Assembly: GCA_963775805.1 (NCBI GenBank)
Contig: CAVZKG010000005.1
Location: 248,001 to 312,000 of the forward strand
Direction: 5' to 3'
DNA from: JAFAMB01 sp963775805
GTDB taxonomy: Bacteria; Verrucomicrobiota; Verrucomicrobiia; Chthoniobacterales; JAFAMB01
Length of the DNA stretch: 64,000 nt
In this document: positions 45,701 through 53,959 of the stretch, piece after piece
How positions within the stretch are numbered: position 1 is the stretch's first letter
How the letters are laid out: each line of letters starts with the position of its first letter
The notes under the pieces: model-generated
Databases searched by the model: none
Told to the model about the DNA's origin: nothing
The model's input: only the letters and a program-made list of their open reading frames with translations
Made by a program: the position numbers and the translations under genes

Positions 45701-46502
45701 AATATTCGCGGAACCCATTGATCAGATCGCACTTTGTTACGAGGACAAAGACCGGAAAGCGGACGTCGAGTTCTCGTTGGATCACTTCGAGCTGGCGAGC
45801 GATTTTCGCAGCCTTGCGCTCCATTTCCTCGGGAGAATCCTGGATTAGACTTTCGACGGGAATCGTCAACAACAGCCCGTTGACGGGACAGTTGTATCGA
45901 TTCTTTTTCAGGAGCCCCAAAAATTCGCGCCACTCGCTCGTTGCGCCCGGTTCAACTTCTTCAAAAATCAATCTGCCGGCGGTGTCGAGGATGACTGCGT
46001 AATTGGTGAACCACCAATTCATGTTGATCGTGCCGCCGACACCCTGGAATTCATCCTGGAGCCCGGGCGGGAAACCGGCCTGCGAATGCCGGATCGCTTC
46101 TGTCTTGCCCGAGCCGGGTTCGCCGACGATCACATACCAGGGCAACCCGTAGAAATCTTTTCCTGCCGATTCGAACTTCTCGATCCCTTTCGCAAAGTTG
46201 CTTCGAAGATCTTCCAGTCTTCCACGCGCTGCGGCATCGACAACGCCGCTGTTTGCGCTTGCTCCTGCAATGTCGCCGCGCATGCGGGCGGCCCGGCGCT
46301 GGCGCACCCAGTAAACGAGCAGGAGATACAAAGCGACCAGCAGCCATAGACCGACAATGCCGATGGCTACTAGTAACGCCGCCTGAACCCCGAAAACGTA
46401 GTAAGTAGCGAATAGAACGACAGCTATTAAAAAGAAAATCAATAGCTTGACCCAGAGTGCCAGGCTTGCGAATGCATTAAGAAGGAAGGCTAACGCTTTC
46501 AC
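42753..46502 (-). CDS. tssM: T6SS membrane-complex protein TssM (IcmF/VasK)
   Basis: 1249 residues. Two membrane segments near residues 4-34 and 40-66, a cytoplasmic GTPase-like domain with Walker A GEPGSGKT (127-134) and LVTKCDL, a third membrane segment near 433-456, and a long periplasmic IcmF part. A Pro/Thr linker (about 1095-1130, TPTPPPTPP and TPTPEPTLP) precedes the C-terminal beta domain with PVDIGQVWRVSLRPGEP. TssM spans the envelope with TssL; in proteobacteria it also binds TssJ, which was not found here. Confidence 0.95.
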   Translation of the reverse strand: MKALAFLLNAFASLALWVKLLIFFLIAVVLFATYYVFGVQAALLVAIGIVGLWLLVALYLLLVYWVRQRRAARMRGDIAGASANSGVVDAAARGRLEDLRSNFAKGIEKFESAGKDFYGLPWYVIVGEPGSGKTEAIRHSQAGFPPGLQDEFQGVGGTINMNWWFTNYAVILDTAGRLIFEEVEPGATSEWREFLGLLKKNRYNCPVNGLLLTIPVESLIQDSPEEMERKAAKIARQLEVIQRELDVRFPVFVLVTKCDLINGFREYFESLDDPRAQQQMFGWSNPAPLDAPFRPELLEDQLKTIAQRLRRRRLGLLMDPIPVEAGNRRTDEVDRLYDFPLSLSALAPRLRRYLETIFVAGEWTSRPLFLRGIYFTSSMREGSALDEELAQAMGLPVDRLPAGRAWERDHSYFLRDLFLDKIFREDGLVTRASNTDRMLLYRKLLFFGAGVLGLLCLLVFGVFGFHSLQESIGEQSGFWARAREGWRGKTWEPIVVPDPAGTALYQYRGDQPVGPGLTAETRAEFHHPEFVITDFHEALRELAAKPLDIPWIFSLFAHSGTDPDRGRQHAQRVLFEDSVVKPLLDATRQKMSEPNPALPARGKPDPRSPDKVAALEARALAALVHVEILLRRNFGQSADNAPGTNFLAPLIEYVADRPNEPRLVDIMNWTYTQNPDGRDKWPLDWGSGGSTLAENSAIRVGLDHLLAGAREQIQNRAGNLQALIQLSTLAKQYQQVETDLSTKTGIKDDPAASDQAVSIMFDKLNTAKIAMEEKLADLRRAGVFAGGPETLVGAYQNLTLGNESRFGQIAAIQADIERVLPTQNPNGNALTNILQALPKDDAKLALLREIKSKLTDISDQLKTQVAGAINQPQLDEFKAVDDAIFAPVADQQASYLARWNLYRECRAGAPQYQYSPAMKLIGMGWKPFELLKSALVALSAKVEDYPGKLKEPFVATCNYLLRRDEEVQRDIFVASYLKQAKGLLRTYVRFPLLWPPGPDNLTMTVDQLRQIKVVINTIRKDLQTDTFNAMPPPSRQGLTDMAKGLSPLSALCDTILKPDGSVSTVSITLLNGQAQRQLSGPNLAPMATPTPPPTPPRRSILSQLFTGDKPTPTPEPTLPYDPRNWNGIMLVDGGKSKPYRRGSGVLPIDAPADTSLGKYSIDAAFHFFVFHTPTGGASEVVDCGENWSALRMIGRFGGKPVDIGQVWRVSLRPGEPTAVWVQITFESPLPALESWPTVDSLGLRDFTGP

Positions 46503-46524
46503 GCGAAGATTAATTGCCGGGCGT

Positions 46525-47217
46525 TCACTTGGAGATCTCTTGAGAACCGATTGCAGTGAGAGAATCCGTTAATGCCAAAGAAGCTGTGTGGAAGAGGTAA
46601 ATCTCGACCATCACGACGATCAGGCATAGTCCGGCGAATACGATCGCAATTCCTCCCAGCCGCGAGGCGGGGGGTTGCACCAGGTCCCGCGTATCCACGT
46701 TGAGATAGGTCTCTGGACAAATTTTCACCGTTTTGTCGGTGTCCATCGCCGTTTTGAGGCGCTGACTGATGTCAATCATCTTGCCGCGAACATATTCTGG
46801 CTGACCCGCATACCAGCCTGTGAAACCCAGACCCAGAGACGTGTAAAATACGAGGAGTCGCTGGCTCGCTTCGTCGCTTGATTCGTTCAGCGTTTCATCC
46901 AGCAGATCGAAAAACTTCTCGTCGCCGGCGAGTTCTTTCCGGTCATAGGCAAGCCGGCTGCGGTTCCAGGTGGATGCTGCCGCAAGGCCGCTTTCCGAAA
47001 TCATCGAATCGACGAAAAAGATCATCGGCAACTCCAGCTTTTGCCACTGAACTTTCAATGCCGGATCGGCTTCCGCCGTAGATCGAACTTCCGCAAACAA
47101 TTGTTCGATTTCAGTGCGCAGTTGGTCGTAATCAAGAAATCCTGCGCGGCTCCGGCCAATCCGGTTGAGCACGCAGATCTTGGTAAAGATGGGTTCGCAG
47201 AGTTCGAGAGGTGTCAT
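46525..47217 (-). CDS. tssL: T6SS membrane-complex protein TssL (DotU/IcmH)
   Basis: 230 residues: a cytoplasmic helical DotU domain (LPMIFFVDSMI, FFDLLDETLN, LLVFYTSLGLGFTGWY) and one C-terminal membrane segment (IAIVFAGLCLIVVMVEIYLF, about 192-211). There is no C-terminal OmpA/peptidoglycan-binding domain, so another protein would have to anchor the complex to the wall. It is 5 bp downstream of tssK and upstream of tssM in the same transcript. Confidence 0.95.
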   Translation of the reverse strand: MTPLELCEPIFTKICVLNRIGRSRAGFLDYDQLRTEIEQLFAEVRSTAEADPALKVQWQKLELPMIFFVDSMISESGLAAASTWNRSRLAYDRKELAGDEKFFDLLDETLNESSDEASQRLLVFYTSLGLGFTGWYAGQPEYVRGKMIDISQRLKTAMDTDKTVKICPETYLNVDTRDLVQPPASRLGGIAIVFAGLCLIVVMVEIYLFHTASLALTDSLTAIGSQEISK

Positions 47218-47222
47218 TGCAG

Positions 47223-48584
47223 CTAGGCCTCCGATTTCGGGAGAGTCATATAAAGTGTCAGGTCATAATCCGCAGATTCGTTACCGGTCCATCGTACGAC
47301 GGCAGAGCGCTCGGTCTGGATCTGTTGCCAGCTCCTTGCACTATCTCCTCGAAGCAATCGGAAATAGTAAAGATTCGATTGCGCCGGCAGTTCGAGCGGA
47401 GGGAAGCGCTCCTCCTTCAGAATCACGCCGCGGATCGCGCGTCCGGCCATGCTTTCGGGCATTAGTTTGAAACGATCCGGATCCTCGACAAGTTGTGCCA
47501 GCGACCGGGGATCTTCTTTGGTTCGTATACCAAGAAAATAATCGCTTGGCTTAAGGAAGTGCTCATCCGTCATGCTGGCTTTCAGAACCCCATTTGTATT
47601 GACAAACGGAAGCTTCAGGAAGCTCGGAGCCACACTGCCCCGCAGAAGTTCGCGAATCTTCGCAGTTAACTCGCTAAAACAGGGATACGGATTATCGTGT
47701 TGGTAGGGCGCCGATTGATAGAGGTCCCGGTCCGGATGCAGAGCGGCCAGGTCTCCCAGGATTTCTCTGAATTCCAGATAAATTTCGAACGGCGCTAGAT
47801 TTGGCGTCTCAACGAGCGCCTCGAGCCTGGCCCCGTAACGGTTCAGTGTTTGCAGCCGTAACACCTGCTCGAATTGAATTCCTCGCATCGTGTCAATGCT
47901 GAAACCGCCTCGCGTGATCTGGAGTACAAGTTCCTGACGACTTGCTAGCACCTGTCCGCTCAGATCGCGGACCATTTCACGGAGAGTTGCTGATCCGTTC
48001 AATATCAGGCAGGGACCCACAAATTCGGGGTCGCGCCTCGGCATTCCGACTTCTTCTCCTGCTGCACGCGTTACGCGCAGAAGAGGGATCACTTCCAGAT
48101 CCGATCGATCCTCATTTTCCAGCAATAGGCGGGCATTGATTCTTCGGTGGAGAATTGTTTTGACGTTCTCGCCTGTGTTCTCATCCGCCAGCTCAGTCTC
48201 GGCAACGCGATAAAGAATCTTCGCCCGCGGATCGGTGGATTGCCCCGGATTAATGGTGTTGGCCCGCGCTGCGAACCAAAGCGGTACGCCGAGATAAACG
48301 ACGAACCTGCCTCGTGATTCGAAAGCTTGCTTAATGTCGACCGCTGGCAGTTCGGCGTCCCGTGGGAACAGCACTTCCTGCCCGCTCGGCATAATCGCGT
48401 GAAGGCGGTCAAAGCGTATCCGCATGTTCTCCAGGTCGTCATTGGAAATCCGTGCATCGATCAGACCGTAGGGATAAGCCCAGTTCAGACGCCGCTCGGA
48501 GGAAGAGAGCTCGACGACGCTTCGTTGGATTCGCTGCAGATGATGCGGCAGCAGAAATAATCCTTCATGCCAGTGTACTTGCAT
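47223..48584 (-). CDS. tssK: T6SS baseplate-membrane linker TssK
   Basis: 453 residues. VHWHEGLFLLPHHLQ at residues 3-17 is the TssK signature, and YYFRLLRGDSARSWQQIQ near 400 is the conserved C-terminal region. TssK trimers connect the TssFGE wedges to TssL/TssM. Length matches the family (about 445-460). Confidence 0.96.
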   Translation of the reverse strand: MQVHWHEGLFLLPHHLQRIQRSVVELSSSERRLNWAYPYGLIDARISNDDLENMRIRFDRLHAIMPSGQEVLFPRDAELPAVDIKQAFESRGRFVVYLGVPLWFAARANTINPGQSTDPRAKILYRVAETELADENTGENVKTILHRRINARLLLENEDRSDLEVIPLLRVTRAAGEEVGMPRRDPEFVGPCLILNGSATLREMVRDLSGQVLASRQELVLQITRGGFSIDTMRGIQFEQVLRLQTLNRYGARLEALVETPNLAPFEIYLEFREILGDLAALHPDRDLYQSAPYQHDNPYPCFSELTAKIRELLRGSVAPSFLKLPFVNTNGVLKASMTDEHFLKPSDYFLGIRTKEDPRSLAQLVEDPDRFKLMPESMAGRAIRGVILKEERFPPLELPAQSNLYYFRLLRGDSARSWQQIQTERSAVVRWTGNESADYDLTLYMTLPKSEA

Positions 48585-48627
48585 AAGATTCTAGTCTCGC
48601 GTCCAGAGCCTCAGTCCGTTCAAAGAA

Positions 48628-49584
48628 TCAGCGGCCGCGGATTTCCGATCGTGAAATCAATTCCTCCGTGTAGGTGACAATTCCTTCCAGCATCTCCGTC
48701 TCCACCGCGTGCCCACTCAGATCGGCTGCTAACTCCAGGTACCGCCTCCAGCATTTCTGATCGATGTTCGCAATGAACCCGGGTGATTTTGATTCAACAC
48801 CGGCGCGAATTTTTTCGGGAGCAAATTTTTCTAGATATTTGCGTGCGAATATCTCTCCTGCAGGCCCAACGGCAGACAGCAACCCTGCTGTGAGCTGCCT
48901 TGTTTTGTCTAGCATTTGAGTGATCTGCAGAGTCGCGACTTCACGGTCCCCTGCGAGATATCGGCCGATTGTTCGTCTGGGATTATCGCTCCCTTGATCC
49001 CGGCGTACATTCGATTTCGGGGCTACATTTTTCCAAACGTTCCATATCAAGTGATCGAGCGTCACGAACATCTCGAGCAGACCGGAAAAGAGCTTTATCA
49101 GCCGTTCTTCATCAAGCGCGTCCTGAGGAGTGATTCCAAGCTTGCCAAGCAATTCCAGCGGAAGCTCGATCCCGGCGCCATGTGCGACAAAGAGGCCTAG
49201 TGCCTGGAGCTTTTGAGCAAGCGCCGCGCGTTCCTCCTTTGAGAATTCCGATAAACGGGAAATCAACTCGTTAGCGACATCCTGGGCGGTTCGCTCGACC
49301 GTCTCGACTTCGGGCGGTTTGAAATAGGGGGCATCGATCCTTTCCGGACCGGGAAAACGCTCCATGAGCGCTGCGAGAAATTCTGAGCGTCTGCTTTCGG
49401 AGACATCTTTGATCGAGCGTTCGATCTCTTCGACCAGATAATCGTGCCGGGCCCCTGCGGGATCGTCCGCGAAGCTTGCCTGAAGCATCCACAATCGCCC
49501 GGCAACTTCCTCTGCCCATGATCGGGCCTCCGGCACCGGTTGCATAGCGACGAACGAATCGGATCTATCGGAAGTGCCAGGCAT
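48628..49584 (-). CDS. unrecognised T6SS-linked protein, possibly TagH-C-like without FHA
   Basis: 318 residues, soluble and helical. It precedes tssK by 43 bp in the same orientation, so it should be the first gene of the reverse T6SS operon. LDHLIWNVWKNVAPKSN (about 186-202) and GPAGEIFARKYLEKFAPEKI near residue 255 recall the C-terminal region of T6SS FHA proteins (TagH), where a helix ends 'l..fdPe.l'. No FHA domain is present. The likeness is faint and was judged by eye. Confidence 0.65.
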   Translation of the reverse strand: MPGTSDRSDSFVAMQPVPEARSWAEEVAGRLWMLQASFADDPAGARHDYLVEEIERSIKDVSESRRSEFLAALMERFPGPERIDAPYFKPPEVETVERTAQDVANELISRLSEFSKEERAALAQKLQALGLFVAHGAGIELPLELLGKLGITPQDALDEERLIKLFSGLLEMFVTLDHLIWNVWKNVAPKSNVRRDQGSDNPRRTIGRYLAGDREVATLQITQMLDKTRQLTAGLLSAVGPAGEIFARKYLEKFAPEKIRAGVESKSPGFIANIDQKCWRRYLELAADLSGHAVETEMLEGIVTYTEELISRSEIRGR

Positions 49585-49705
49585 GCGAGCTTAGAAACAC
49601 GGTGTGATAGTACTTTGCGCGGACTCCGCTGCGCAATCTAAAATAGAGGACAGAGTTAGCTTCCAATGTTATTCGCCGCCGATTTGTGCAACGGTGGGGT
49701 TGCTT

Positions 49706-50707
49706 ATGAATTATCGCAGACTTGGCAAAGCTGGCGTGAAAGTCAGCGAACTCTCGCTCGGATCGTGGGTTACGTTTGGCGACCAGATATCAGACGATGT
49801 CGCCGAAGCCTTGATGGTCAAAGCGTACGACGGTGGAATAAACTTTTTCGATAACGCAGAAGGGTATGCGTCCGGCCGGTCGGAGCTGGTCATGGGTAAA
49901 ATCCTTCGGAAACTCGGTTGGTCTCGTGATACGTGGCTGGTTTCGAGCAAGGTTTTTTTCGGGTCCGCTGCACACCCGCAAAAGCCGAACCAGAACGGGT
50001 TGAGCCGCAAACATGTGTTCGATGCCTGCCATGCTGCGCTTAAGCGTCTGCAGGTGGACTATCTCGATCTTTACTTCTGCCACCGGCCTGACCCTGAAAC
50101 ACCGATTGAAGAGACAGTCCGTGCCATGTCTGATTTAATCGCTCAGGGGAAGGTTCTTTATTGGGGAACGAGCGTTTGGAGCGCGGACGAAATCATGGAG
50201 GCGCATAGAATCGCGCGGCAGTTCAATCTCGTTCCTCCAACCATGGAGCAGCCTTTCTATAACCTGCTTCAACGAGAGAAAGTCGAAGTCGAATACGGCC
50301 GGTTGTACGATCGAATCGGGTTGGGGACGACGATCTGGTCCCCGCTCGCGAGCGGTTTGCTCACTGGAAAATACAACGACGGTCTGCCCAACGATGCTCG
50401 CCTCGGGCTTGATCAATATGGATGGCTTCGGGAATGGGTGTTGAAGCCGGAACGCCTGGAGAAAGTTCGAGCCTTCGGAGCGCTTGCCTCCAGTCTGGGT
50501 ATTTCTCAATCGGTTTTGGCGATTGCGTGGTGTCTGAAAAACCCGCACGTCAGCACAGTGATACTCGGGGCATCGAAAGTCGCCCAGCTTGAAGAGAACC
50601 TCAAAGCGTCCGAAGCGGCCGACAAGCTGACTCCCGAATTATTGCAAAAGATCGATGATCTATTCGGCAACAAGCCGAAGCCGGCGGCCAACTCCGATAA
50701 CCATTAG
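49706..50707 (+). CDS. aldo/keto reductase, Kv-beta-like (YghZ type)
   Basis: 333 residues from the ATG at 49706, where MNYRRLGKAGVKVSELSLGS is the usual family start; a longer frame from 49604 is unlikely. The catalytic tetrad is visible: D and Y in FFDNAEGYASG, K in VSSKVF and H in FCHRPD. The central WGTSVWSADEI and C-terminal VILGASKVAQLEENL are typical of the voltage-gated-potassium-channel beta subfamily, which uses NADPH. Divergent from the T6SS reverse block. Confidence 0.93.
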   Translation: MNYRRLGKAGVKVSELSLGSWVTFGDQISDDVAEALMVKAYDGGINFFDNAEGYASGRSELVMGKILRKLGWSRDTWLVSSKVFFGSAAHPQKPNQNGLSRKHVFDACHAALKRLQVDYLDLYFCHRPDPETPIEETVRAMSDLIAQGKVLYWGTSVWSADEIMEAHRIARQFNLVPPTMEQPFYNLLQREKVEVEYGRLYDRIGLGTTIWSPLASGLLTGKYNDGLPNDARLGLDQYGWLREWVLKPERLEKVRAFGALASSLGISQSVLAIAWCLKNPHVSTVILGASKVAQLEENLKASEAADKLTPELLQKIDDLFGNKPKPAANSDNH

Positions 50708-50964
50708 CCTAAAAGCCTTTCGAGCCGAAGCGCTTCGATGAGTTTTCGGCGAAGGCCGGCCGGTCGACTCGAGGAGCCTCTGCGGGGCTAACTTCGCTTC
50801 ATTAGTGCTGCGCCTGGATTTAGAAATGAATGAAATGAATTGAAAAATGTGACGAGAAGTTCTTCCTTCGCAAAGAGCAGCGGAAATTTCGCTCAGAATC
50901 TGAGTGTTCCTCTGCCACAGGCACCCCAAACTCGGAAAATCAAGATCTGAACTTAAAATCCTAA
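50708..50964. other. intergenic region before the GH13 gene
   Basis: About 257 bp with no supported gene, repeat or clear terminator. Confidence 0.4.
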
Positions 50965-52599
50965 ATGAAAACAGACTGGTGGCGCGGAGCGATCATCTAT
51001 CAGATTTACCCGCGTAGTTTTCAGGATTCGAACGGGGACGGCACGGGCGATCTTGCAGGGATAACTGCAAAGCTGGATTACGTAGCCAGTCTTGGGGTCG
51101 ACGCAATCTGGATCTCGCCGTTCTTTAAATCGCCCATGCGCGATTTCGGGTATGACATAAGCGATTACCGAGCTGTCGATCCGATATTCGGAAATAATGC
51201 AGACTTTGCTGAGCTGCTCTCGAAAGCGCATGAACGAGGGCTGAAAGTCATCATCGACATGGTTTTGGCGCACAGCTCGGACAGGCATCCATGGTTTCTG
51301 GAGAGTTGTCTGAGCCGGTCTAATCCTAAATCAGATTGGTATGTGTGGGCTGATGCCAATCCGGATGGAACTCCACCCAATAACTGGATCTCCGTCTTTG
51401 GAGGCTCGGCTTGGCAATGGGATGCACGCCGGAGGCAGTACTATTTACATCATTTTCTGCGCACCCAGCCCAATCTGAACTGGCATAACCAAGAGGTCGT
51501 TGACGCGATGTTCGGAGAGGTCCGGTTTTGGCTGGATGCAGGTGTCGATGGGTTGCGTCTCGACGCAATCACGACCCTCGCTCATGACGAACTGTTAAGA
51601 AATAATCCGCCGTTCAACTCCGATCGAAACGAAATGCTTTTGCTACCGGGGGCGAACAATCCGTTCAACTGGCAGCGACTGACCAACACGAGGGATCTCC
51701 CGCGCACGCTGGAAGTGCTGGCGCAGCTCCGGTCCCTCGTCAACCAATACGACGATCGATACACAATCGGCGAAGTGGCGGATGTTGACATGATTGCTGT
51801 GACTGCCAAGTACACGAGCACAGGATTTCATTTGCACAGCTGTTATAACTTCGAACTGATGCTTCAGCCGCCCGTCGCCTCGTCTTTGATCGAGATTATT
51901 CAACGGACCGAAGCTGCATTGGGAGAAGGTTGGATCACCTGGGCGCTGAGCAACCACGATAATGTCCGCGTTGTTACCCGCGCATTGCAGAGATCCGAAC
52001 TGCACGGGGACAATCGCGCGCTTGCAAAACTTCTTCTCGCGGCTCTGCTCGCGTTTCGGGGAGGCGCATGTATTTATCAAGGCGAGGAGCTCGGTCTGAC
52101 TGAAGCGGAAATTGCTTACGAAGATCTGCAGGATCCGTGGGGGATCGAGTTTTGGCCCGATTTCAAAGGGCGCGATGGATGCCGAACACCGATGCCTTGG
52201 AATTCCGAACAGCCGTCTGGCGGGTTTAGTTCTGCCAATCCATGGTTGCCGTTGCCAGCTGATCATCGCGCGTTAGCCGTCAATGAACAGGAAAAGGATC
52301 CGAGTTCAGTTCTTCAAACTTTCCGGAGGCTGGTACACTGGCGAAAACAGTATGCTTCCCTCGTCAAAGGAGATATTGCGCTCGTCCAGACGGTCGAATC
52401 GGTGCTTGGGTTTGAGCGGAGGTGGGACAAGCAAAGGATCTTCTGCCTTTTCAATTTTTCCAATCGCGAAGTGATTCAGCCACTGCTGGAGCCATGGAAA
52501 CCGCTCGATGGCCATGGCTATGAAAGCGGAACGATGGATCAGGCGAAGATTCTCCTTGCACCGTTTGGCGTCTGGTTCGGGGTGCTGGTCCAGCACTAA
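50965..52599 (+). CDS. GH13 alpha-glucosidase / oligo-1,6-glucosidase-like
   Basis: 544 residues, cytoplasmic by lack of a signal peptide. It starts WWRGAIIYQIYPRSFQDSNG, with LGVDAIWISPFFKSPMRDFGYD in region V. Catalytic residues are D200 (nucleophile in DGLRLDAI), E270 (acid/base in TIGEVAD) and D332 (SNHDN). QPDLNW-like QPNLNWHN is typical of alpha-glucosidases of subfamilies 23/30. It should hydrolyse short alpha-glucosides such as maltose or isomaltose; exact linkage is unknown. Confidence 0.93.
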   Translation: MKTDWWRGAIIYQIYPRSFQDSNGDGTGDLAGITAKLDYVASLGVDAIWISPFFKSPMRDFGYDISDYRAVDPIFGNNADFAELLSKAHERGLKVIIDMVLAHSSDRHPWFLESCLSRSNPKSDWYVWADANPDGTPPNNWISVFGGSAWQWDARRRQYYLHHFLRTQPNLNWHNQEVVDAMFGEVRFWLDAGVDGLRLDAITTLAHDELLRNNPPFNSDRNEMLLLPGANNPFNWQRLTNTRDLPRTLEVLAQLRSLVNQYDDRYTIGEVADVDMIAVTAKYTSTGFHLHSCYNFELMLQPPVASSLIEIIQRTEAALGEGWITWALSNHDNVRVVTRALQRSELHGDNRALAKLLLAALLAFRGGACIYQGEELGLTEAEIAYEDLQDPWGIEFWPDFKGRDGCRTPMPWNSEQPSGGFSSANPWLPLPADHRALAVNEQEKDPSSVLQTFRRLVHWRKQYASLVKGDIALVQTVESVLGFERRWDKQRIFCLFNFSNREVIQPLLEPWKPLDGHGYESGTMDQAKILLAPFGVWFGVLVQH

Positions 52600-52707
52600 A
52601 CTGAATCGGTCGCGGATTTGTGTGGATAGGTGGGCGATCCAACCAAATTTTTGATCGGGTGCGATAGGATTCAAGAGCTCATTTCCCATCTCTGTGTAGG
52701 TTCAGGA

Positions 52708-52905
52708 ATGACCTACAAAGAGTTTTATGCACAAGCCCTCCTGAATTCGCTGCCTGTCGCATATGCGGTCGAAAAGGACCTTCTCCATGACCGGGAGCCG
52801 ACCCCGGAAAATGTTGCATTGGGCGCCTCGCAACTCGCAATGGCGCTCACTGAACTACTCGTTTCCACCATCGACAATGTGCCTGGAGGAGGGTCCCAAT
52901 ACTAA
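52708..52905 (+). CDS. hypothetical small protein
   Basis: 65 residues from the ATG at 52708 (AGGA directly upstream; a GTG at 52630 would add 26 residues). Helical, MTYKEFYAQALLNSLPVAY then LGASQLAMALTELLVS. No family recognised. It is 62 bp before the His-rich peptide gene. Confidence 0.5.
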   Translation: MTYKEFYAQALLNSLPVAYAVEKDLLHDREPTPENVALGASQLAMALTELLVSTIDNVPGGGSQY

Positions 52906-52966
52906 ACTGTTTTATCTGGCCAACCGTTCGCTTGCCATTTTCTTCGAACGGATTATTTAGGGACGC

Positions 52967-53167
52967 ATGAAAATTGCACTCCTCTCAGTCGCTTTGTTTG
53001 GGACCGTTTTTGCGGCTTCCCAGAGCGCGAAGGCAGCGACCGTCGTAATCGAAGATAACAATTGGGACAGTCCTTATTGGCACCATCATCACTACGGCTA
53101 CTGGCACCATCAACGTGGGTATTGGACGTTCCACCACGGTCACCACGTTTGGGTGGCGGTTCCGTAA
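52967..53167 (+). CDS. small secreted His/Trp/Tyr-rich peptide
   Basis: 66 residues. A standard signal peptide (MKIALLSVALFGTVFAASQS, cleavage near AKA-A) is followed by a mature part of about 41 residues with eleven or more histidines and several Trp/Tyr, such as YWHHHHYGYWHH. Such stretches often bind Zn, Ni or Cu. It may be a periplasmic metal buffer or matrix peptide; no family is recognised. A ribosome site GGGACG lies 5 bp before the ATG. Confidence 0.6.
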   Translation: MKIALLSVALFGTVFAASQSAKAATVVIEDNNWDSPYWHHHHYGYWHHQRGYWTFHHGHHVWVAVP

Positions 53168-53199
53168 GGCAAAACCCCGATCGTTGTAAGTTCATGGCT

Positions 53200-53216
53200 C
53201 GGGCGCACTGCGCCCG
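53200..53216 (+). terminator. short GC hairpin after the His-rich peptide
   Basis: CGGGCGC-act-GCGCCCG, a 7-bp stem with a 3-nt loop, 33 bp after the stop. No U-tract follows, so it is only a possible terminator. Confidence 0.35.
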
Positions 53217-53318
53217 GGTCGTGGTTGCGTGTCAGCGTTTGGGCGTAACGGCGGATACGCGTTTAGACTGATACGACTTCGTTTTGAGCGCCCGGATCCC
53301 AAATTTGCGGACGTTTCC

Positions 53319-53526
53319 AAAAAAAGAGAGCCCGCACACCCATGCGGGCTCCTGCCATAAAGGCAATTTGGTTCGTTGCTGCTGCTAGATTAGCAACGAG
53401 CCACCAAATCCTATTCCGACCGTTGCAACGGTCAAGTCCCGAAGAAAGCCCGCACTATCGTGCGGGCTCCTGCTGCTAAGAGGTCGGTGACGTCTTCCGA
53501 GGCCACGGGACTGCGAGATCAGTCCC
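53319..53526 (-). ncRNA. multi-hairpin element, candidate structured RNA ending in an intrinsic terminator
   Basis: Read on the reverse strand, five perfect or near-perfect hairpins follow one another: GGGACTG/CAGTCCC (53507-53526); AGCCCGCA/TGCGGGCT (53447-53468), its loop partly self-pairing; the 16-bp palindrome GACCGTTGCAACGGTC (53418-53433); a 15-bp bulged stem (53366-53409); and a second AGCCCGCA/TGCGGGCT hairpin (53329-53350). The last is followed by CTC and seven T, a good intrinsic terminator, which fixes the likely direction. The two GCCCGCA hairpins share the flank GCAGGAGCCCGCA. It could be a stand-alone small RNA or the 3' region of the HTH gene 118 bp upstream. No known RNA family was matched. 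Confidence 0.5.
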
Positions 53527-53643
53527 GGACCCCATTCTAATAATCGGACGAATCTTCACGAAATTTAGCCTGCACGCGCTGAATCAAGAGGTTGGCTTCG
53601 CTTCCAATCGCCAGAACAGGCACTTCCTGGATTCGTTCACGCT

Positions 53644-53916
53644 TCAGTAAGGGTCGACGCCACGAGTGCCTTCGACCTCTATCGAATCGTAGCCGAAACG
53701 GGTCTGCTGATCTTTTACCGCCAAATAATCCAATTTACTTTGCGAGACATCCAGCGCTTGGAGATTTCTCACGAGTTCATTTATATCGATGGCGATCCGA
53801 TTCCGGCTTGGACGATTTATTTTGATGTGACCGCTTTCGATCAGAAACTGAAGCCGATCTCTGGAAAATCCGGTAAGCTGCTCGATTTCCTTATACGACT
53901 TCAGAATCTTTCCCAT
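53644..53916 (-). CDS. small helix-turn-helix protein, excisionase/MerR-like
   Basis: 90 residues from the internal ATG (MGKILKSYKEIEQLTGFSRD); the frame extends 12 codons further upstream. The N-terminal 50 residues form a MerR/excisionase-type winged helix (KEIEQLTGFSRDRLQFLIESG, split around the recognition helix), followed by an acidic-basic helical tail. Such proteins can be DNA-binding regulators or recombination directionality factors. The structured element lies downstream in the same direction. Confidence 0.6.
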   Translation of the reverse strand: MGKILKSYKEIEQLTGFSRDRLQFLIESGHIKINRPSRNRIAIDINELVRNLQALDVSQSKLDYLAVKDQQTRFGYDSIEVEGTRGVDPY

Positions 53917-53959
53917 ATTTATGGAAATTCTACCGAATCGGCGTGTCCGCAATCGATTC

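Noticed and set aside
53319..53526. CRISPR array
   Set aside because: Only two similar hairpins occur, without regular repeat-spacer spacing or cas genes.
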